15,625 bases of DNA from JBBDIO01 sp040880365. Its GTDB lineage: Bacteria > Chloroflexota > Anaerolineae > Caldilineales > Caldilineaceae. The notes under the pieces are model-generated. The model worked only from the letters and a program-made list of their open reading frames with translations, ran no database searches and had not been told where the DNA came from. The stretch spans positions 1-15,625 of the forward strand of contig JBBDIO010000214.1 in NCBI GenBank assembly GCA_040880365.1. Reading direction: 5' to 3'. This document shows positions 1-6,293 of this stretch, in pieces. A program made the translations under genes and the position numbers. Positions within the stretch are counted from its first letter, which is position 1. Each line of letters starts with the position of its first letter.

Positions 1-183
1 CACGCCGTCGTATGCCGGGCGAATGGCGTCGAATTCCGTATTGCTGGCCTGGTGCGTTTCTACCCCCTCGTCCGCGCTGCGATTGAGCGGGCGCTAGGTG
101 TTTTGGTCGGCCAGATGGCGACGCGCCGCGCCCCCAATAAGACCGCTCATGCCGGTGACCAGCGCGGTCTGTTGTTCGCTCAT
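1..183 (-). pseudogene. NAD-dependent epimerase/dehydratase, 5' part, interrupted by in-frame TAG
   Basis: The frame starts at ATG 183-181, preceded by a GAAAGG ribosome binding site. It encodes an N-terminal Rossmann strand-turn-helix with the dinucleotide-binding motif TGMSGLIGG (residues 10-18), typical of extended short-chain dehydrogenases and sugar-epimerase-like proteins. After 29 codons an in-frame TAG (96-94) ends translation. The same frame then continues to the window edge with further family-like sequence: RPLNRS, the usual second-strand region, followed by an Asp/Ala-rich stretch ending DAIRPAYDGV. Because homology-like sequence resumes in the same frame, a single nonsense change (for example from a Leu TTG) explains it better than a frameshift. 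The gene is cut by the left window edge, so the rest is unseen. It could be a true pseudogene or a base-call error. Suppression of TAG is unlikely because six neighbouring genes use TAG as their stop. Confidence 0.7.
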
Positions 184-273
184 GTGCTTTGCCTTTCTGT
201 TGTGATGTTTGCCGGTTTTAGCGTTTGCCGGGTTGGGCCGGGGATTTACCGCGTCGTTGCGGCAAAACTTTTG

Positions 274-303
274 TTCAACAATGAACGATTCAACAATGAA
301 CAA
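274..303. promoter_or_regulatory. Tandem 15-bp repeat with palindrome, operator-like
   Basis: TTCAACAATGAACGA (274-288) is followed directly by TTCAACAATGAACAA (289-303), differing at one base. Each unit contains a TTCA/TGAA dyad, and 273-286 is a perfect palindrome with GTTCA and TGAAC arms around ACAA. A further dyad, ATTCG-TCAG-CGAAT, lies at 303-316. The block is 91-121 bases upstream of the epimerase-like gene on the minus strand, so an operator for a dimeric repressor is plausible. No regulator is identified. Confidence 0.4.
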
Positions 304-329
304 TTCGTCAGCGAATAATTTCTACTGTA

Positions 330-377
330 TGACTTTGCTGCCAGATGACTTTTCTGCCAGATGATTTTGCTGCCGCT
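330..377. repeat. Three tandem 16-bp direct repeats
   Basis: Three head-to-tail units with consensus TGACTTTGCTGCCAGA lie at 330-345, 346-361 and 362-377. The second has one mismatch (T for G) and the third departs at a few positions. They sit in the 223-bp gene-free stretch 184-406, between the epimerase-like gene and the gdh-derived repeat array, next to the 15-bp repeats. The function is unknown; they could be protein-binding sites or slippage products. Confidence 0.75.
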
Positions 378-463
378 CTTCAATCCATTATACCGTCGGC
401 GGCCCGCCTAGGCTACACCCGTTGCCTTGAGGGCATCGGCGACCCGCGCCACGGCCAGAAATA

Positions 464-528
464 TAGGTCACGCCTCCTGGCGTGACAGCCGCCGGTTACC
501 GACTTGTCACAGCAGGCGCTGTGACCTA
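464..528. mobile_element. REP/MITE-like double-palindrome element, copy 1
   Basis: A 65-bp segment with 8-bp terminal inverted repeats (TAGGTCAC at 464-471, GTGACCTA at 521-528). It contains two perfect 8-bp stems with 4-nt loops: GTCACGCC-TCCT-GGCGTGAC at 467-486 and GTCACAGC-AGGC-GCTGTGAC at 506-525. Between them, near the centre of the element, is a small palindrome CGGT-T-ACCG (493-501). Two clustered imperfectly matching palindromes resemble bacterial REP doublets (BIMEs). No transposase is present. The mobile-element label is an inference from the architecture. An alternative is a structured 3' UTR that was simply duplicated. Confidence 0.5.
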
Positions 529-581
529 GGCTACACCCGTTGCCTTGAGGGCATCGGCGACCCGCGCCACGGCCAGAAATA

Positions 582-646
582 TAGGTCACGCCTCCTGGCG
601 TGACAGCCGCCGGTTACCGACTTGTCACAGCAGGCGCTGTGACCTA
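582..646. mobile_element. REP/MITE-like double-palindrome element, copy 2, abutting the gdh stop codon
   Basis: Identical to copy 1, offset by exactly 118 bp, with hairpins at 585-604 and 624-643. Its right terminal repeat (639-646) includes the gdh stop codon: the TAG at 646-644 on the minus strand is the first three bases of the terminal repeat. In the gdh transcript, hairpin 643-624 would therefore form immediately after the stop codon. There is no T-tract, so it is not a standard intrinsic terminator, but it could stabilise the 3' end or assist termination. Confidence 0.5.
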
Positions 647-1936
647 GGCTACACCCGTTGCCTTGAGGGCATCGGCGACCCGCGCCACCGCCAGAATATA
701 GGCGGCGGTACGCATGTCCACCTTTTCGCGCTTATGCACTGCCCAGACTTCGCGCGACGCATGGCGCATAATCTTTGCCAGCCGCTGGGTCACTTCTTCC
801 AGCGTCCAATATTCCTGACTGCGCCCCTGCAACCACTCGAAATAGGAGACAGTCACACCGCCGGCATTTGCCAGAATATCGGGGATCATAATGATACCGC
901 GCTCAAAAAGAATGCGGTCGGCCGCGGGCGTCGTCGGCCCATTCGCGCCTTCGGCCACAATTTTGGCTTTGATATTGCCCGCATTTTCGCCGGTGATCTG
1001 ATTTTCCAGCGCCGATGGCACCAGAATATCACACTCCAGCTCCAGCAATCCCTCGTTGGAAATGCTCTCGGCGTCTTTATAATCGCACACGCTGCCGCCA
1101 TTTTCCTTCAGATCACACACCGCTTCTACATCCAGCCCATCGCGATTGTAGATGCCGCCGCGCGAATCGCTCACAGCGATCACAGTGGCATTGTGTTCGC
1201 GCACCAGCGCGCGTGCGGCATATTGCCCCACATTGCCAAAGCCCTGCACAGCGACCCGCGCGCCCTCAATGTCGATGCCGGCATCTTCGGCAACCTGACT
1301 GACTGCATACATCACGCCTTCGCCGGTGGCTTCCACGCGCCCGGCCGAACCACCCACCACAATCGGTTTACCGGTCACAATCGCGGGCGTACGCTGACCG
1401 ACCGTCTGCGAATAGGCATCCATAAACCAGGCCATCATCTGGGGCGTCGTATTCACATCCGGGGCAGGGATGTCAATCTCGGTGCCGATGACAGGCGCCA
1501 TTTCGGTGGCGAAGCGGCGCGTCAGCCGTTCCTGCTCGCCCACAGAAAGCTCGCGCGGGTTGCAGATAATGCCGCCCTTGCCCCCGCCATAGGGAATGCC
1601 CACGACCGCGGTCTTCCAGGTCATCCACATAGAAAGTGCGCGCACTTCGTCATAGGTCACATCGGGGTGATAGCGCAGACCGCCCTTGGCCGGGCCGCGT
1701 GCCACGCAATGCTGCACCCGAAAGCCGGTAAAGACCCGCACCGTCCCGTCATCCATGCAGACGGGCAGACTCATTTCCAGACCGCGCCACGGCTGGCGCA
1801 GCCGGGCATGAACCCCCGCGTCCAGTTGCAGATATTCGGCGACCGTGTCCAATTGGGCACGCGCCATATCCCACGGATTGTCATACTGTCCGGCTTCCTC
1901 CAGTTTTGTCTGAAGATCGCCATTATACTGAGACAT
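644..1936 (-). CDS. gdhA: Glu/Leu/Phe/Val dehydrogenase (glutamate dehydrogenase type)
   Basis: This 430-residue cytosolic enzyme of normal family length should catalyse reversible oxidative deamination of an amino acid, most likely L-glutamate to 2-oxoglutarate and ammonia with NAD(P). The substrate-binding N-terminal domain carries GPAKGGLRYH (81-90), with Lys84 a substrate-binding lysine, Lys108 in WMTWKTA, and the catalytic-lysine motif PYGGGKGG (115-122, Lys120). The Rossmann domain has GFGNVG (232-237). The start ATG at 1936 is preceded by a purine-rich site (AGAAAGAGG). The gene is transcribed alone, divergently from the amidohydrolase gene, and its 3' end is duplicated in the adjacent repeat array. 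The coding sequence itself looks intact. Specificity for glutamate over leucine or phenylalanine is inferred from overall resemblance, not proven. Confidence 0.93.
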   Translation of the reverse strand: MSQYNGDLQTKLEEAGQYDNPWDMARAQLDTVAEYLQLDAGVHARLRQPWRGLEMSLPVCMDDGTVRVFTGFRVQHCVARGPAKGGLRYHPDVTYDEVRALSMWMTWKTAVVGIPYGGGKGGIICNPRELSVGEQERLTRRFATEMAPVIGTEIDIPAPDVNTTPQMMAWFMDAYSQTVGQRTPAIVTGKPIVVGGSAGRVEATGEGVMYAVSQVAEDAGIDIEGARVAVQGFGNVGQYAARALVREHNATVIAVSDSRGGIYNRDGLDVEAVCDLKENGGSVCDYKDAESISNEGLLELECDILVPSALENQITGENAGNIKAKIVAEGANGPTTPAADRILFERGIIMIPDILANAGGVTVSYFEWLQGRSQEYWTLEEVTQRLAKIMRHASREVWAVHKREKVDMRTAAYILAVARVADALKATGVA

Positions 1937-2088
1937 TCCTAATCCTCTTTCTTCTATTTATTTTTGGGGAGCCAACTATTTTTCGCTGCGCGTGGCTCGA
2001 TTACCGAATCGGACTGGGGACCAGATTTGGCGACAGCCCCACGCATACGGTAGTCTCATTTTAATCGGAAAGTCCCCAAACTGCCGTC

Positions 2089-2103
2089 TCGCGCTATGCG
2101 CGA
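2089..2103. promoter_or_regulatory. Small perfect inverted repeat upstream of the amidohydrolase gene
   Basis: TCGCGC-TAT-GCGCGA is a perfect 6-bp dyad ending 27 bases before the ATG at 2131, in the 194-bp divergent intergenic region 1937-2130. A weaker 7-bp dyad (TGGGGAC at 2015-2021, GTCCCCA at 2072-2078) lies further upstream. Either could be an operator or a 5' UTR hairpin. No convincing -35/-10 pair was recognised for either divergent gene. Confidence 0.3.
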
Positions 2104-2130
2104 AATAAATCACAAACAGAAAGAGTTACC

Positions 2131-2931
2131 ATGATCATCGAGTGGAATGCCCACATGTTCCATGCGGATACCGAACGCTATCCCTTTCACCCTCAAGCCG
2201 TATACAAGCCCAAGCCCGATGCGCGTGCCGCCGACCCCCTCGCCGAATATCTGGATCACATGACCCAGCATGGCATCGACCGCGCCGTTTTGGTGCATCC
2301 TGAACCCTATGGCGATGATCACCGTCTGGTGCTGGAATATCTGGCCCGGGAACCGGAAAAATTTCGCGGCACTTCGCTCTTCTATCCCAAAGATCCCGAA
2401 GCCCCGGCCAAATTGGCCGCGCTGGTGGCCCAGGAACCCAAAATCGTCTCGACCCGTTTTCATGCCCTGCACAACAAGGATCAATATCTCACCAGCTTCG
2501 ACGATGCCGGGGTGCGCGCCATCTGGGATGCGGCTGCGCAGCACAATCTCATCGTCGAGCTGCACATTGGCCCCGACTTCGCAGCCCAGGCCGCCAAACG
2601 CATTGCCGAATATCCCAACACGCCTGTGCTCATCGACCATCTGGCCGAACCCCACACAGCCAGTGCGGTGGACTTTGCCCAGGTGCTGGAACTGGCCCAA
2701 TACGATAATGTATATATGAAACTGTCGGGTCTCAACCACTTTGCCAAAGATGCCCCGCTCTATACCAGCGCGAAACCCTTTACGCGGCTGGTGGCCCAGG
2801 CCTTTGGTCCTAATCGCATGGTCTGGGGCAGCGGCACACCCGACATTGTCGATGCCCATCTGGATTTCTGGAGCGATGCCGAACGCGCCCGGGTCAAAGG
2901 TCTCAACCTGCAGGCGTTGCTGGGCTTCTAG
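2131..2931 (+). CDS. Amidohydrolase 2 family TIM-barrel protein (LigI/ACMSD-like superfamily)
   Basis: 266 residues, close to the usual length of amidohydrolase-2 family hydrolases and decarboxylases such as 2-pyrone-4,6-dicarboxylate lactonase. Recognisable elements are the N-terminal AH motif (NAHMF, residues 6-10), followed by an RYPF segment, VHPEPYG (55-61), ELH (143-145), IDH (168-170) and the late-barrel WGSGTP (232-237). The family usually has HxH in the first motif and GSD near the end; here the second His is Phe10 and the Asp position is Gly235. His8, His145 and His170 are retained. Metal content and chemistry are therefore uncertain, and no substrate can be named. ATG 2131 is preceded by AGAAAGAG. 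The gene is monocistronic and ends before a strong terminator. Confidence 0.82.
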   Translation: MIIEWNAHMFHADTERYPFHPQAVYKPKPDARAADPLAEYLDHMTQHGIDRAVLVHPEPYGDDHRLVLEYLAREPEKFRGTSLFYPKDPEAPAKLAALVAQEPKIVSTRFHALHNKDQYLTSFDDAGVRAIWDAAAQHNLIVELHIGPDFAAQAAKRIAEYPNTPVLIDHLAEPHTASAVDFAQVLELAQYDNVYMKLSGLNHFAKDAPLYTSAKPFTRLVAQAFGPNRMVWGSGTPDIVDAHLDFWSDAERARVKGLNLQALLGF

Positions 2932-2965
2932 GCAGTAGTTTCATACTGACGAACCACAAATCACG

Positions 2966-3014
2966 GGTGAGGGTGAAGCACTTGGTTACAGCTTCACCCT
3001 CACCTTTCTTTTTT
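2966..3014 (+). terminator. Intrinsic terminator of the amidohydrolase gene
   Basis: A perfect 14-bp stem (GGTGAGGGTGAAGC at 2966-2979 with GCTTCACCCTCACC at 2991-3004) has an 11-nt loop and is followed by TTTCTTTTTT (3005-3014), 35 bases after the stop codon. The T-rich tail is itself part of a 12-bp direct repeat, CTTTTTTGCCCA, at 3008-3019 and 3021-3032, giving a second T-run. Confidence 0.92.
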
Positions 3015-3161
3015 GCCCATCTTTTTTGCCCACGCGCGGCGAGTCACGCAGTCAGGCAATCCCAATCCGAACATTGTTAGCTCGCCGCGGGCGCGGGGCA
3101 ACCTGACCGTTTTATCGGGTAGGCCCCCACCCCATGTGCAGGACACTCACCCAATTTTTCA

Positions 3162-3170
3162 TGCTAAAAT
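3162..3170 (+). promoter_or_regulatory. Possible extended -10 promoter of the ABC exporter gene
   Basis: TGCTAAAAT matches an extended -10 element (TGn plus TAAAAT), 41 bases before the ATG at 3212. No good -35 hexamer is seen at the matching distance. It lies in the 197-bp region 3015-3211, which also holds a 9-bp inverted repeat (CGCGGCGAG at 3035-3043, CTCGCCGCG at 3081-3089). It is the only AT-rich hexamer of this form close to the gene. Confidence 0.35.
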
Positions 3171-3211
3171 AACAGTTCGACAGTTGATTACCATGAGAGA
3201 AAGGACACTGC

Positions 3212-5203
3212 ATGGCCCGTCAAAATTGGCGCCGCTCGCTCCGTTACGACGATACAATTGAAATGCCTGCCATCGACCGCCAGGTTTTGCGCCGTGTGAG
3301 CGCATATGCACGCCCCTATTGGGGGGCCATTACCATCGTGATTATCACGATTATTCTCACCTCCCTCCTGGAGCTGATTCCGCCTCTGCTTTACCGCGAT
3401 CTCATCGACAACGTGTTGGTGAACAACGACCCCAGCCGGCTCAATCTATTGGCGCTGGGCATGTTTGGCATCCCCGTGATCCGGGGGCTGATTGGTGTGG
3501 TCCAGCGCCACCACAGCGCGCGTGCCGGCGAGGGCATCATCTATGACCTGCGCGCCCAGATGTATAGCCATCTGCAACAGATGTCGATCCGCTTTTTCAC
3601 CAATACCAAAGCGGGTGAAATCGTTTCGCGCTTCAACAATGATGTAGTGGGCGCGCAAAACGCCATCACCGGCGCAGTGCCCAATGTGATCACCAACGTG
3701 GTCACGCTGGTCTCCACGCTCATCGTCATGGCGTCGATAGAATGGCGATTGGCGCTGTTGTCGGTTGTGGTATTCCCGCTCTTCCTGTTGCCCACGCGGC
3801 GCGTAGCGACTATCCTGCGCGCCATTCGGCGCACCGCCATGGAACACAGCGCCCACATGAGCAACAGCGTCAACGAGACGCTGACCATCAACGGCGCACT
3901 GCTGGTCAAGACTTTTGGCGCACAACTGCGCGAACAGGAACGATTCGACAAATCCAACGCGGCTGTGCGCGATATTGGCATACGGCGGGCACGCGTCGGG
4001 CAACTCTATGCCATGGGCATGGGCATTTCCAGCGCAATCGGCGCGGCGCTCATCTACTGGCTGGGCGGCCACATGGTACTCGACGGCTCGATTACCATCG
4101 GCACCATCGTGGCGTTCGCGGCCTATCTCACTCGCCTCTATGGCCCCATCACCTCACTCACCAACGTGCAGGTAGAGGTGGCGCAGTCCATCGTCAGCTT
4201 CGAGCGGGTCTTCGAATATCTGGACAAGCCCGTAGAAATCCAGGATCGTCCCGACGCCAAGCCCCTGGAGCACGCGGCGGGCCATATCCGCTTTGAAAAT
4301 GTCTCGTTCCAATACCAGGACCAGCCCGACCCGGATGCGGCTAGGCCAGCGCGCGAAGCGGCGGCACCAGAATCACCGGACAGTGATCTATCTGCCAGTG
4401 ATTCATCCGCCAGCGACCCAGAGGCAGAGGCGACACCGGCGCACATCCCCACCCGCAAGTGGGCCTTGCAGGATGTCTCGTTCGAGATCGAGCCGGGCGA
4501 ACTGGTGGCGTTGGTTGGCCCCAGCGGCGCGGGCAAAACCACCATCACCTATCTGCTGCCGCGTCTCTATGATCCCACTTCGGGCGCGATCTATCTGGAT
4601 GGGCACGATCTGCGCGACCTGACCCAGCTATCGATCGCCGGGCAGATCGGCATGGTGACCCAGGAGACCTATCTGTTCCACGATACCATCGGCGCCAATC
4701 TGCGCTATGCACGGCCCGATGCCACGCAGGCCCAGGTCGAGGCTGCGTGTCGCGCCGCCAATATCTACGACATGATTACGGCCTTGCCCGCGGGGTTCGA
4801 TACAATTGTGGGCGAGCGCGGCTATCGGTTGAGCGGCGGCGAAAAACAACGGTTGGCGATTGCCCGCGTCATCCTCAAGGATCCGCGCATCCTCATCCTG
4901 GATGAAGCCACTTCGCATCTGGATTCGCAGAACGAGGCTCTGATCCAGGCAGCGCTGGAACCGCTCTTCGAAGGGCGCACCAGCGTGGTCATCGCGCACC
5001 GTCTGTCGACCATTATGGCCGCCGATAAAATTCTGGTGCTGGATGGCGGACGCGTGGCCGAGGTGGGCACCCACGCCGAACTTATGGCCAAAGCGGGCAT
5101 CTATGCACATCTCTATGCCACCCAGTTCACAGGCCACGCCGAAGCCGTGCCGGCGCCCGCCAACGGACATCAGGGGGAAAGACTTGGCGAAAAAGTCGCC
5201 TAG
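3212..5203 (+). CDS. ABC exporter half-transporter (TMD-NBD), probable homodimer
   Basis: A 663-residue MsbA/LmrA-type exporter subunit in the inner membrane. An N-terminal six-helix transmembrane domain (about 30-320) is followed by a nucleotide-binding domain. The ATPase motifs are all canonical: Walker A GPSGAGKTT (436-444), Q-loop Gln484, signature LSGGE (540-544), Walker B ILILDEA with catalytic Glu565, and switch His596. The subunit could thus form a homodimer with two active sites. Residues about 370-413 form an Asp/Ser/Ala/Pro-rich insert directly after the A-loop tyrosine (FQYQ), where most family members have only a few residues. The C-terminal tail (about 641-663) is also low-complexity. 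ATG 3212 follows a strong AGAAAGGA site. Cargo (lipid, drug or peptide) cannot be told from sequence. Confidence 0.92.
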   Translation: MARQNWRRSLRYDDTIEMPAIDRQVLRRVSAYARPYWGAITIVIITIILTSLLELIPPLLYRDLIDNVLVNNDPSRLNLLALGMFGIPVIRGLIGVVQRHHSARAGEGIIYDLRAQMYSHLQQMSIRFFTNTKAGEIVSRFNNDVVGAQNAITGAVPNVITNVVTLVSTLIVMASIEWRLALLSVVVFPLFLLPTRRVATILRAIRRTAMEHSAHMSNSVNETLTINGALLVKTFGAQLREQERFDKSNAAVRDIGIRRARVGQLYAMGMGISSAIGAALIYWLGGHMVLDGSITIGTIVAFAAYLTRLYGPITSLTNVQVEVAQSIVSFERVFEYLDKPVEIQDRPDAKPLEHAAGHIRFENVSFQYQDQPDPDAARPAREAAAPESPDSDLSASDSSASDPEAEATPAHIPTRKWALQDVSFEIEPGELVALVGPSGAGKTTITYLLPRLYDPTSGAIYLDGHDLRDLTQLSIAGQIGMVTQETYLFHDTIGANLRYARPDATQAQVEAACRAANIYDMITALPAGFDTIVGERGYRLSGGEKQRLAIARVILKDPRILILDEATSHLDSQNEALIQAALEPLFEGRTSVVIAHRLSTIMAADKILVLDGGRVAEVGTHAELMAKAGIYAHLYATQFTGHAEAVPAPANGHQGERLGEKVA

Positions 5204-5246
5204 CGGGATTAGGAAAATCGGCAGCCAGCGTCCATAATTACCCAAG

Positions 5247-5269
5247 TGTACGGTACTGTGTACCGTACA
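5247..5269. promoter_or_regulatory. Perfect 10-bp inverted repeat, operator-like
   Basis: Arms TGTACGGTAC (5247-5256) and GTACCGTACA (5260-5269) flank a TGT spacer. It lies in the 158-bp gap between the ABC exporter stop and the truncated haemoglobin start, 92 bases before the latter. No T-tract follows, which favours an operator for a dimeric regulator over an intrinsic terminator, though a weak terminator for the ABC gene is possible. Confidence 0.5.
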
Positions 5270-5361
5270 TCAATTACTGTGTGCCCGACCATCTCCGGCT
5301 CTTCTGAGGCCAGTCTGAGAACAGTCCGGGGACGTGTCAACCGATCAGCAGGTGTATTTCT

Positions 5362-5868
5362 ATGTCGCAGACCGAACGTAAAATCTATGTGCCACCCGGT
5401 GGACCCGCGCAGGTTGCGCCGCCGAATCCCGCTATCTATGCCGTCATGGGCGAAGCCAATATTTTCGCCATGCTGGCCGATTTCTATGCCGAGTTGGAGA
5501 AATCATCCATTCGCGGCATGTTTCCCCGCAACATGCAAAAAGCCTCTGAAAAATCTGCGGCCTTTTTCGTAGGGCTGCTAGGCGGCCCCCCGCTCTATCA
5601 GCAACGCTATGGCCCGCCCATGATGCGCGCGCGCCACATGCCGTTCAGCATTGATGAGGCCGCGCGCCAGGTGTGGTTAGGCTGTTTCGAGACGGTTCTG
5701 GCCGATGCGCCCGCCCGCTACAACTTTCCCGCCGAACACTTGCCCGGCTTTCGCCGCTTTCTCGATGCGTTTTCGGCGTGGATGGTCAACACCAAAGCCG
5801 ACGATGCACCCGACGCAGATAATTCGGGATCCAATCCAAACGGCCCTACGCTGGATCTCTCCGCATAG
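5362..5868 (+). CDS. Truncated haemoglobin, group II (trHbO-like)
   Basis: A small cytosolic haem protein of 168 residues. The globin core (about 22-140) shows a B-helix FY pair (41-42), Phe54 at the likely CD1 position, the group II pattern GLLGGPPLY (71-79), proximal haem-ligand His92 in MRARHMPFSI, and Trp105 in VWLGCF at the position of the conserved G8 tryptophan. Family roles include O2 binding and NO or peroxide chemistry; which applies here is not visible. A 20-residue Pro-rich N-terminal leader and a disordered Asp/Asn-rich C-terminal tail (about 145-168) extend the usual core of about 125 residues. ATG 5362 is preceded at moderate distance by an AGGTG purine stretch. The upstream region has a perfect inverted repeat and two copies of an 8-mer shared with the ferredoxin upstream region. 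It is convergent with that ferredoxin gene. Confidence 0.88.
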   Translation: MSQTERKIYVPPGGPAQVAPPNPAIYAVMGEANIFAMLADFYAELEKSSIRGMFPRNMQKASEKSAAFFVGLLGGPPLYQQRYGPPMMRARHMPFSIDEAARQVWLGCFETVLADAPARYNFPAEHLPGFRRFLDAFSAWMVNTKADDAPDADNSGSNPNGPTLDLSA

Positions 5869-5897
5869 GGCCGCAGGGGACGAAGGTTGCCCAGTAT

Positions 5898-5930
5898 GGC
5901 GTGCGCCGGGTAATTGGCGCTACGCCTTTT
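5898..5930 (+). terminator. Intrinsic terminator of the truncated haemoglobin gene
   Basis: GGCGT-GCGCC (5898-5907) pairs with GGCGC (5916-5920) and ACGCC (5922-5926) around an 8-nt loop, with one bulged T at 5921, followed by TTTT (5927-5930). It lies 29 bases after the globin stop and overlaps the last codons of the opposing ferredoxin gene. The T-run is only four bases, so termination may be partial. Confidence 0.6.
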
Positions 5931-6279
5931 CTGTCCACTCCGGTTCGGGGTGAATCTCCGGTTCGGGGCGCGAACCGGGGTCGGGACGGCCACTGCCTTC
6001 CAGGCGGCTGATGGCGCGTACCTGCATGTCTTGTTCCATCTGGATCTGACACGACAGCCGCACGCCCGAAAGCCCGCGCTCTGCCAGCTTTTCTTTCTCT
6101 GCAACCGTCATCTTGTCCGGCTCCCCTGCCACAAATTCCACGCGACAGGTAGTGCAACGACAATTGCCGCCACACGCGTGGAGCTGATCCACACCCGCGT
6201 CGTCAATCAACGCCAAGACCAGACGCTTGCCGGTTTCTACCTCAAATTCACCGAATCCCTCAACAGTCAATTTCGGCAT
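5920..6279 (-). CDS. [2Fe-2S] ferredoxin
   Basis: A 119-residue cytosolic electron carrier. The cluster-binding loop CGGNCRCTTC (36-45) gives Cys36-x5-Cys42-x2-Cys45 plus Cys77 (LSCQI), the spacing of adrenodoxin-type [2Fe-2S] ferredoxins. An extra Cys40 lies in the loop, so a plant-type reading with Cys40 as a ligand cannot be excluded. The beta-grasp fold spans about residues 1-92. Residues 95-119 form a Pro/Glu-rich tail not expected in the family core. ATG 6279 is preceded by AGAAAGGG. The gene is convergent with the truncated haemoglobin gene (51 bases between stops), so it is a candidate redox partner, but nothing in sequence proves that. It could serve any of several oxygenases or reductases. 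Confidence 0.9.
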   Translation of the reverse strand: MPKLTVEGFGEFEVETGKRLVLALIDDAGVDQLHACGGNCRCTTCRVEFVAGEPDKMTVAEKEKLAERGLSGVRLSCQIQMEQDMQVRAISRLEGSGRPDPGSRPEPEIHPEPEWTEKA

Positions 6280-6293
6280 AACTACCCTTTCTG

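Larger units (their letters stand above)
407..702. repeat. 118-bp tandem repeat (two full copies plus gdh 3' end) carrying gdh tail and double hairpin
   Basis: Two identical 118-bp units occupy 407-524 and 525-642. A third partial copy begins at 643 and is the genuine 3' end of the gdh gene. The first 46 bases are identical in all three copies. Similarity then runs to 702 with one substitution (689) and one base fewer in the gene copy. Each full unit therefore contains the last 18 or so gdh codons including the TAG stop, followed by a segment with two perfect hairpins. The array lies directly downstream of gdh in its transcription direction. An assembly artefact is possible but less likely, because the gdh-tail copies differ from the gene copy. 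Confidence 0.95.

Noticed and set aside
94..96. TAG recoding (pyrrolysine or suppressed stop)
   Set aside because: Six of nine intact genes in the window end in TAG, and no supporting translation machinery or stem-loop is visible.
407..642. CRISPR array
   Set aside because: The repeats are directly adjacent 118-bp units with no unique spacers, and they contain gene-derived sequence.
545..1942. Long plus-strand open frame (465 codons) opposite gdh
   Set aside because: It mirrors the well-supported gdh gene, has no recognisable domain, is His/Arg/Gly-rich as expected for antisense of a GC-rich gene, and begins inside the repeat array.
2110..2859. Minus-strand open frame opposite the amidohydrolase
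   Set aside because: Antisense shadow with Gly/Phe/Ile-rich low-information sequence; the plus frame has clear family motifs.
3013..3261. Small open frame before the first ABC exporter gene
   Set aside because: It runs through the terminator tail, promoter and start of the ABC gene, has no domain, and overlaps a far better supported start at 3212.
5181..5200. Small dyad at the end of the first ABC gene (GGCGA and TCGCC arms)
   Set aside because: A five-base stem inside the coding end with no T-tract; too weak to call a terminator.
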